This document shows, one piece after another, positions 6,205 through 12,560 of a stretch of 14,644 nt of DNA. Source of the DNA: Anaerolineae bacterium (GTDB lineage Bacteria; Chloroflexota; Anaerolineae; J102). The notes beneath the pieces are model-generated. The model worked only from the letters and a program-made list of their open reading frames with translations. It searched no databases and was not told where the DNA came from. Each line of letters begins with the position of its first letter. Position 1 is the first letter of the stretch. Made by a program: the position numbers and the translations under genes. The stretch is from assembly GCA_026985975.1 (NCBI GenBank), contig JALSPL010000162.1, forward strand, positions 1 to 14,644, given 5' to 3'.

Positions 6205-7332
6205 TTAATCGGAGCGGCGTCGCCACACAAACGCCCCCAAGCCGAACATGCCAAAAATCGTCCAGCCGAATCCGGGAAGCAGCGCCTGGGTCTCTGTATT
6301 CATCGATGTCAGGGTGACTGCATTGGCGTTTAGCTTGTTGAAACCGAAGTCTACGGTCATGTAGGAGCTGCTGTCGGCGTAGCCCACGGCGTCTCCCGAA
6401 TCACTGGTGTTACTCTGACCGCCTTTGGTGGCGGCAAAGGGTTGGCTGATCACGTAGTCACCAGCGGGCAAACCGTCATCCGCATTGTCATTGACATCGG
6501 GATCATGATCGCCGCCCTGGCTGCTATTCTTGTAACCCTGGTTTTTCAAATCTGCACTGACAACGGCCACGAAATAGTTGGTGGCGGCGTCTCCGGGCGT
6601 ACTTGGCGTGACGTCAAGAAATTGATAAATGCCGTCGGCGTCGGTTACAGTCGTCATAATTGCTGCGCCGTCGGCTCCGTCGGGTTCGGGCGCGCCGTTA
6701 CCATTGGCGTCACGATAAAGTTTAACGGTGATATTGCCAATGCCCGGCTCTCCGGCGTCAACAATGCTGTTGCCGTTCGCATCATCCCAAACCAGGTTGC
6801 CGATGGCGACGATGTTTTTCAATGTGTAACCAAAATCGGCGTCATTATAGTCGGTGAGTGTGTCGGAGAGATAGACGAAACGCGGTTCGGGACCATTATA
6901 GGCGTTGCTGGCATTCTCGCCAGTGTATTCATAACCTTCCAAGGCGCCGCCGTGTTCGAAGTTGCTGTCCGCTATCTCGACCCACCACCCCAGAGGAGCT
7001 CCCAGCTCGGTGAAGTCATACCAGCCGTGCTCAACATCCGTAGTGCCGGGGTTATCGCCGGTCGTCATCTGCTTGGTCAGGGTGTCATCAGGATCGAAGA
7101 CGCCCTGCTGTGTGCCGTCATCCAGGTAGAGATTGACCAGCACGCCGTCAATGCCCGATTCGCCCCATTCGGGGCCTTCATCTTTGGCGCCGTTGCCATT
7201 TTCATCGTACCAGACGAAATCGCCCAGGGTGCTGACGCCGCCGGGGCTGGCGAATACGGTTAGTAATCCCGTCAACAGAAGGCTGACGAGGGCCACGGTG
7301 ATAATGATGGTTGTTTTTGTTGTTCGAGACAT
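6205..7332 (-). CDS. SdrD B-type repeat surface protein with C-terminal anchor
   Basis: A 375-residue exported protein. Residues 1-28 form a signal peptide (basic start, long Ile/Val/Leu stretch, cut expected after VFA). Two SdrD B-like (Cna-B-related) beta-sandwich domains follow: about 36-170, opening LGDFVWYDENGNG, and about 176-335, opening AIGNLVWDDANGN. Both are rich in Asp/Asn loops that in this family often bind calcium. The end is a sorting-signal-like tail: LLPGFGW (351-357), a hydrophobic stretch to about 369, then WRRR near the C-terminus, so the protein is likely held in the membrane with its repeats outside. ATG 7332 is chosen since GAGGAG stands nine bases before it; an in-frame TTG three codons earlier touches that site. 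It follows the second peptidase by 54 bases and may be a substrate of those enzymes, which is an inference. Confidence 0.85.
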   Translation of the reverse strand: MSRTTKTTIIITVALVSLLLTGLLTVFASPGGVSTLGDFVWYDENGNGAKDEGPEWGESGIDGVLVNLYLDDGTQQGVFDPDDTLTKQMTTGDNPGTTDVEHGWYDFTELGAPLGWWVEIADSNFEHGGALEGYEYTGENASNAYNGPEPRFVYLSDTLTDYNDADFGYTLKNIVAIGNLVWDDANGNSIVDAGEPGIGNITVKLYRDANGNGAPEPDGADGAAIMTTVTDADGIYQFLDVTPSTPGDAATNYFVAVVSADLKNQGYKNSSQGGDHDPDVNDNADDGLPAGDYVISQPFAATKGGQSNTSDSGDAVGYADSSSYMTVDFGFNKLNANAVTLTSMNTETQALLPGFGWTIFGMFGLGAFVWRRRSD

Positions 7333-7341
7333 GTTGTTCAA

Positions 7342-7347
7342 CTCCTC
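7342..7347 (-). promoter_or_regulatory. Ribosome-binding site that decides ATG 7332 over TTG 7341
   Basis: GAGGAG on the - strand. TTG 7341-7339 follows it directly, which is too close for initiation. ATG 7332-7330 stands nine bases away, an ordinary spacing. Confidence 0.75.
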
Positions 7348-7386
7348 AGAAAAAGAATGGATGGATGTCCTCCAAAGGGAAGCGGT

Positions 7387-9732
7387 TTATCGTATGGATG
7401 ATGGAAAATTGATGCGCAAGGCGGGATCGCCAAAAATCATGTAGGCGTCCACGACCTCAAGATAGTGTTTCGTTTGGGGGGCGTTGTCGACGAGATAATG
7501 TTTGGCTGCGGTGGCGGCTTCGCCCAAGGTTGTCATCTTATCATAAAAAACGGCCAGGAAAAAGCCTTTTTCCAGCAGTTGGTGGGGATTAGTCAGGCCC
7601 AGGCTGGTGGCGGACCAACTGGCCACGGAGCCGCCCGCGGCCCGCACGTTGGCCTCGGCAAAGGATTGAGCGCCGACGTTGGGCTGCTGGAAGAAGCCGT
7701 CCGAGCAGGCCATGGCCAGGGTGATGGGCCATTTGCCCTGATTGTGCAGGCGCTCGACCGTGGCCTGGTCCATCAGTCGCTCCGCGGCCCAATAGTCTTT
7801 GGTGGCGTGGCCGATGTAGTTCAGGATCAATGCGCCCGGGCCTTCCAGCGCATCGACGATCTGCTGCTTGCACTCGGTCGAGACGTCGGGATTGTCGCGG
7901 TCGCAGGTCAACCCGGCGTAGATTTTGTGGGGCCGATAGGGTGCGGGCAGGAATTTGATGGTGTTGGCTGGCGGGTCTGCGTAGCCGTCCGCCAGCTCAT
8001 CAGCCAGGGCGTAGAAATCTTCGCCCCGATCGGCGTCGTCGGTGACGAAAAGGACGTTCTGGTTCCAATCGCCAGGTGCTGGGGAAGTCTCATAGGAAAT
8101 GGTCTTGGAGACCATGAGATTCGCCTCGGCCAGGGTGTTGGCGGGCATGCGCCCGATGTGCATGTCGGGCAGGTTGTCATCGCCCACGATGGTGACGTAG
8201 CGGTTGTCGCTGGCCCCTTCGCCGATGAGCGTGTCCATGAAGATCAGATTGGGCGGGATGAAGGTGGGCGCGGTGTCGGGCAGGTAGTGACGCATGTCGT
8301 AGGTTCCGTCCCCCATGAGCAGCACGAATTGGGGCGCGGGCGCGGGCCAGTTGGCGTAGGCGTAGGCCAGAAAATCGTGGATGGCTTCGGCCGACATCAG
8401 TCCGCCGTTGAACTCGTCGTAGATGTCCTGTACGTCCACGACTGCGGTGCGCATGCCCTGGCCCGCCCGATAATCGGCCAGCCGCCGGGCCGCGTCGCCA
8501 AAATCGCGGTGGGTGATGACGATGTAATCCGCGCCCTGGGCCGGATGTTGTAAATCGGAGGGAGCGTCCGGCTCGATGCGCGAGGGGCTGAGAATGGCGG
8601 AGGGCGCCACGACCAGATAGCGCTTGGGGGTGGTGACGTCGTCGCCAAAGTGTACGATTTGCGTGGCGGCGTCCGCCTCAAGTGCGGCCTGATTGCCGGG
8701 GCCCGTCTGCACTGAAGGCAGAAAGAGCGCGTAGGGCAGCTCGGGCGCTTCTGCGGTCAGCGTCTGAGCATGAGCCGGATCGGTGACGTCCAGGACGAGG
8801 ACGCCCCCTTGGCTGTAGCCGCTGATGTCGTATTGCCAGCGTCCGGGCTGTTCCACCTGAAAGAGGAGCTTCTGGTCCTGAGCGACCAGATGGCGGGCAT
8901 AGCGAATTTGCAGCCAATCCAGATAGATCATATCGAAGAACTTGTCGGGGGCGTCGTTCATCAACTGCGCCCGGATGCTGTTGTCGCCATCGTTGAGGAG
9001 GTTTTGGGGGATGGCCACATCGATGGCGTGCAGGGTGCGGTCCGACCATATTCCGTCGTAGACCTGCGTCTCGTTGACAAAAAGACGCAGGTGGTGTGCG
9101 CCAGTGACATTGCCTGCAAACAGGGCTTGTAACCGGGCCTCGCCCGCGGCGGCCACGCTGTCCAGCGCCAGATGGAAGGTGCGGGCGCTGGGCGTGTTGT
9201 ATCCCGCGGCCTGGACGGACGGGCCGTACCAATGGTCGTGGCCTTCGTCCAGGGGCAGAGTCGAGATGTAAATCTGGTTTTCTTCGTAGCGGGCCTGTTC
9301 TTGATATGCGGGCAGAGGCTGGCCATCCTCGATTCCCGAGCGTTGGGCCATGCGCTGGCCCGCTGCTTGCCCATACGTCAGCCAATACACACTGACGTCG
9401 GTGTAGCGGGTGTCCACCGGCTGGCCGAAGAAGAGGATGCTGTCCTCATGGTCGAAGGAGCCGTCATCTTCGCCCGTCACCTGGATCGCGACCTCGCGGC
9501 CTGCCTCGAACATCTGGAATGTGCGGGGGTCGAGCTGGTCCACGGGCAGGCCCGCCGCGGCCAGGTCAGCGTAGCTGAGTCGGTAGAGGCCCGTTTCATC
9601 GACGAAGACCTTGAATGCGGGCGCGGGCGGCTGCCAGGGGAGACTAGCGGCGTCATCCGGGCCTGCCGCCAACGCTGTGATGGGGAGCAGGATGAGCGCC
9701 AGGAACGCAAAAAGGGGCGTGTACCGGTGCAT
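7387..9732 (-). CDS. Secreted C25 (gingipain/PorU-like) cysteine peptidase, 781 residues
   Basis: A clan CD cysteine peptidase of family C25, the family of gingipains and the PorU sortase. Residues 1-23 are a signal peptide (cut near ALA-A). The N-terminal region (about 38-105) reads FKVFVDETGLYRLSY, then LAAAGLPVDQLDPRTFQMF and EDSILFFGQ, the arrangement seen before the catalytic domain in PorU-like proteins. A middle beta-rich part (150-380) follows. The C25 domain starts near ADYIVITHRDF (401-411) and shows GLMSAEAIHDFL (444-455), LLMGDGTYDMR (471-481) and MHIGRMPANTLAEA (524-537). The catalytic pair is His642 in NYIGHATKDYW and Cys676 in AMACSDGFF. It ends FGDPALRINFP with no anchor and no FnIII tail. 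It begins nine bases after the preceding peptidase gene, without a good ribosome-binding site of its own, so coupling is likely. Cleavage specificity is unknown. Confidence 0.9.
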   Translation of the reverse strand: MHRYTPLFAFLALILLPITALAAGPDDAASLPWQPPAPAFKVFVDETGLYRLSYADLAAAGLPVDQLDPRTFQMFEAGREVAIQVTGEDDGSFDHEDSILFFGQPVDTRYTDVSVYWLTYGQAAGQRMAQRSGIEDGQPLPAYQEQARYEENQIYISTLPLDEGHDHWYGPSVQAAGYNTPSARTFHLALDSVAAAGEARLQALFAGNVTGAHHLRLFVNETQVYDGIWSDRTLHAIDVAIPQNLLNDGDNSIRAQLMNDAPDKFFDMIYLDWLQIRYARHLVAQDQKLLFQVEQPGRWQYDISGYSQGGVLVLDVTDPAHAQTLTAEAPELPYALFLPSVQTGPGNQAALEADAATQIVHFGDDVTTPKRYLVVAPSAILSPSRIEPDAPSDLQHPAQGADYIVITHRDFGDAARRLADYRAGQGMRTAVVDVQDIYDEFNGGLMSAEAIHDFLAYAYANWPAPAPQFVLLMGDGTYDMRHYLPDTAPTFIPPNLIFMDTLIGEGASDNRYVTIVGDDNLPDMHIGRMPANTLAEANLMVSKTISYETSPAPGDWNQNVLFVTDDADRGEDFYALADELADGYADPPANTIKFLPAPYRPHKIYAGLTCDRDNPDVSTECKQQIVDALEGPGALILNYIGHATKDYWAAERLMDQATVERLHNQGKWPITLAMACSDGFFQQPNVGAQSFAEANVRAAGGSVASWSATSLGLTNPHQLLEKGFFLAVFYDKMTTLGEAATAAKHYLVDNAPQTKHYLEVVDAYMIFGDPALRINFPSSIR

Positions 9733-9741
9733 GGCGCGGAG

Positions 9742-12435
9742 TTACTGGCCGGGAACCAGTGCGAAGTCGAACTCGCCATGGCGGCGGCCGTCGCTGAAGT
9801 TGCCGTTGTCGTCCCAGGCGCGAACCACGTAGTAGCGATTTTGGCCCACCTCGCCGATGGCGTTGGGGTCCGGGTCCTGCCAGGGGGAGGTGACATCGGT
9901 GGCGTAGGCGGGGTCGGCGGGTGTGAAGTAGGGGACATTGATGGCGCGATAGACGTCGTATTGCGTGGCGCCGCTGACGTCATTCCAGCTAAGTTGCACC
10001 GTCCCCGCGGCCTCGGCGATGGCGGAGTTCACCTCTCCCACAGGAGAATTGCCGCCGGTTTTGATCTTCAGGGCGGGATCGCCCAACAGCAGGTAGCCGT
10101 AAGGCTCGGTGGTGTAGCCCTCGTCCATGGCGTGTTGTTTGGCCAGGGTCAGGGCCCTACCCAGCTCTTGCACGCCATCGTTGAAGACGGCCAGGAAGAA
10201 TCCCTTTTCCAAGGCGTCGTGGCCGTAGGGATAGCCGTAGTAGGTGGGAGAGATGCTGGCCACCGGCCCGACTGACGCCTTGCGCACGCCGTACTCGCTC
10301 ACCGCCGAATCGGTGGGATTGTGGAAGTAGCCCTCGTCGCAGCCCAGATTGATCATCACCGACAGCTCGCAGGCGTTGGCGTTGGTGAGCTGATCCACCG
10401 CGGATTCGTTCCAAATCTGCTCCACCGCCCAATAATCTTTGGTGGAATGGCCGGTATAGCTAACCAGCAATGCGCCGGTGTCGTTGAGCTTGTCGATGAT
10501 CTGCTGGCGACATTCATCGCCGCTGGTGGCGTCGCCATCTGCGGCGTAGTCGCAGTCCTTGCCCAGATATTTCTTGACGGGCACGTAAGGATCGGGCAGA
10601 TACTTGACGGTGTTGGTGGGGGGATCGTCGTAGCCATCGGCCACGCCATCGGAGAGATCCCAGTACAGGTTGCCATCCTCGTCGTCTGCGGTGAAAAGGA
10701 CATCGGTGGGCATGGGATCGCAGGAAGCGTTTTCGTAGGCGATGGTCTTATCCACCATGGCCTGGGCCTCGGCGACCGTGTTCACAGGAAAACGCCCAAT
10801 GTACATATCGGCCAGCTTATCGCCGTAGGCGGGGTCATCCTCCAGGGCCACGAATTGATTGTCAGAGTCGGTTTGGCCTGTGGTCTCGCCCACCAGCCGC
10901 AGATAGACGGGGATGTAGGTGGGGAAGCTGTTGCCCAGATAATTGCGCATGTCATAAGTGGCGTCGCCCACCAGCAACACATAAGCGGGACGTGTGGCCC
11001 AGTTGTTGTAAGCGTAGCGCAGGAAATCCTGAATGGCCTCGGCCGACATCATGCCGCCATTGAACTGATCGTAAACCTGCTGTGCGTCCACCATGACCAC
11101 CCCATAATTTGCGGCGCGATGGTCCGCCAATTGCAGCATGGGCGTCCAGAAATCGCGATGGGTGATGATGATGTAGTCGGCGCTAATGGTCGTATCCAGC
11201 AGATCCGCAGGAGTGTAGCTGGATGTGGGATAGCTGACCGCCTCGATGCGGGTGGGCGTCTGCCGGGCCGCGGGCGTCAGGGTCAGCAGCCGGGTGGCGT
11301 TGCTGGAGAAGGTCAGGGTGTAGGGATTTGAACCGCTGATTGGGCCATTGATGATTTGAGTCACGTTTTTCAGATCGCTGATATCGTAGGCGGTGATGTC
11401 GCTGCCGCTGAAGCCGCCCACCTGATATTGCTGAGAGCTGCCCGCATCATTGCCAAAGACCAGCGCATCATTCTCCGACACATATGTGTCATAATACTTG
11501 ACGTCGATCCAGTTGGGATAGACTTGATCGATAAAACCGCCCGATGTGTTGTCATTAGTGATTTTGATGGTGATGGTGTTGGAGCCTTCCTGGAAATAGG
11601 ATTGATCCACCTGAGCGGTAGCCGTGAAAAGGGTGTCGCCCACCCAGTCGCCTTTATTGTGATAAACTTCATGTCCATTGACCAGCAGCGTCAATTCATG
11701 AGTTTTGTCCTCGATGGCGCTGATGAGTTTCACGGTCAACTGCCCTGTATAGACGCCCGTGGCGATATTATCGGCCTCGAAGGTGAAATCACGGGACGTG
11801 CTGCCCGTGCCATAGGCCTCCATCTTCAGCCAGAACCAGTGGTCTTCCCCCTCGATGAAGGGACGAGTGGGCAAATACCAGTGGTTTTCTTCCAGATGCA
11901 CTTTGTGGAGGAATGGCCCTGCCTGGGGTCCGCCCGGCGCGCCATCCACCTGGGGCATGCGTTTGCCGTTGGCCCCGCCATAGCTCAGCCAAAACGCGTT
12001 TTCTCCTGTGTATTTATTGTCTGCAAACAACCCGTCGTAAAACAAGTCATCAACGTTGCGGCCATAAAAGAGGATGCTGTCGCCGGGGTCGAAGCTGCCA
12101 TCGCTTTCACCCAACACTTGAATGGCGATCTCCTCCCCCATCCAGAACATGCGAAAAGTGTGGGGATCGATGCTGTCCACCGGCAGCCCGGCCGCGGCAA
12201 GATAATCATAGTCCATCTGATACAGACCCTCGGACTTGTCCTCGCCGATGGTGACGCGATAGCCCGGCTGCTGCGGCGTCCATGCTGATGCGTTGACCGC
12301 CAGGGATGCGGGCGTTTGGCTGGTTGGCGCGGCCCATGCGCTGGCGGCAATGGCAAGATAGGCGCCGGTCAGAAGCAGGGTCGTTGTAACCAGGATGATG
12401 GGGAGAAATGCTATTTTCTTGAGTTGTATGAACAT
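9742..12435 (-). CDS. Secreted C25 (gingipain/PorU-like) cysteine peptidase with FnIII-like tail, 897 residues
   Basis: Paralogue of the next gene downstream, with the same order of parts. Signal peptide 1-35 (cut near AWA-A); PorU-like N-terminal region about 59-126, with GLYQMDYDYLAAAGLPVD and GDSILFYG; a beta-rich middle; then the C25 domain from ADYIIITHRDF (419-429), with GMMSAEAIQDFL (461-472), LLVGDATYDMR (487-497) and MYIGRFPVNTVAEA (544-557). The expected catalytic residues are His663 in SYTGHSTKDYW and Cys699 in NLGCDEGYF. After the closing LLGDPALKI (783-791) it carries an extra fibronectin-III-like domain (about 803-895), which the shorter paralogue lacks. AGGG seven bases before the ATG supports the start. 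It follows the large SdrD-type gene by 125 bases. It probably acts outside the cell on neighbouring surface proteins, but nutrient proteolysis is an alternative. Confidence 0.9.
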   Translation of the reverse strand: MFIQLKKIAFLPIILVTTTLLLTGAYLAIAASAWAAPTSQTPASLAVNASAWTPQQPGYRVTIGEDKSEGLYQMDYDYLAAAGLPVDSIDPHTFRMFWMGEEIAIQVLGESDGSFDPGDSILFYGRNVDDLFYDGLFADNKYTGENAFWLSYGGANGKRMPQVDGAPGGPQAGPFLHKVHLEENHWYLPTRPFIEGEDHWFWLKMEAYGTGSTSRDFTFEADNIATGVYTGQLTVKLISAIEDKTHELTLLVNGHEVYHNKGDWVGDTLFTATAQVDQSYFQEGSNTITIKITNDNTSGGFIDQVYPNWIDVKYYDTYVSENDALVFGNDAGSSQQYQVGGFSGSDITAYDISDLKNVTQIINGPISGSNPYTLTFSSNATRLLTLTPAARQTPTRIEAVSYPTSSYTPADLLDTTISADYIIITHRDFWTPMLQLADHRAANYGVVMVDAQQVYDQFNGGMMSAEAIQDFLRYAYNNWATRPAYVLLVGDATYDMRNYLGNSFPTYIPVYLRLVGETTGQTDSDNQFVALEDDPAYGDKLADMYIGRFPVNTVAEAQAMVDKTIAYENASCDPMPTDVLFTADDEDGNLYWDLSDGVADGYDDPPTNTVKYLPDPYVPVKKYLGKDCDYAADGDATSGDECRQQIIDKLNDTGALLVSYTGHSTKDYWAVEQIWNESAVDQLTNANACELSVMINLGCDEGYFHNPTDSAVSEYGVRKASVGPVASISPTYYGYPYGHDALEKGFFLAVFNDGVQELGRALTLAKQHAMDEGYTTEPYGYLLLGDPALKIKTGGNSPVGEVNSAIAEAAGTVQLSWNDVSGATQYDVYRAINVPYFTPADPAYATDVTSPWQDPDPNAIGEVGQNRYYVVRAWDDNGNFSDGRRHGEFDFALVPGQ

Positions 12436-12478
12436 GGAAAATCCCTGGGCTGAGTAGTGTGTGGCTTGGACTGTTTAC

Positions 12479-12524
12479 GCACCCAAACCTCCCCGAGCAA
12501 AACGCCCGAAGAGGTTTGGGGTGC
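12479..12524. repeat. Long stem-loop between the large repeat protein and the first peptidase
   Basis: GCACCC-AAACCTC (12479-12491) pairs with GAGGTTTGGGGTGC (12511-12524) as 13 base pairs with a single bulged base, and the loop can pair further (CGGGC with GCTCG on the - strand). It lies 37 bases downstream of the repeat-protein stop and 43 bases upstream of the peptidase ATG on the - strand. No T run follows, so it may be an RNA-stabilising or attenuating hairpin, or an incomplete terminator, that sets different expression of the two genes. Confidence 0.55.
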
Positions 12525-12560
12525 GCGGAATGCGGTAGACGGCTCTCGCCGATTGACCGC

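Noticed and set aside
5957..6226. 89-codon - strand frame between the surface protein and the glycosyltransferase
   Set aside because: It covers the stem-loop and overlaps the surface-protein end; no recognisable motif, and the composition is not protein-like.
9172..12288. Long + strand open frames opposite the two C25 peptidases (367, 336 and 310 codons)
   Set aside because: They mirror the coding frame of the peptidases and lack ribosome-binding sites and recognisable domains.
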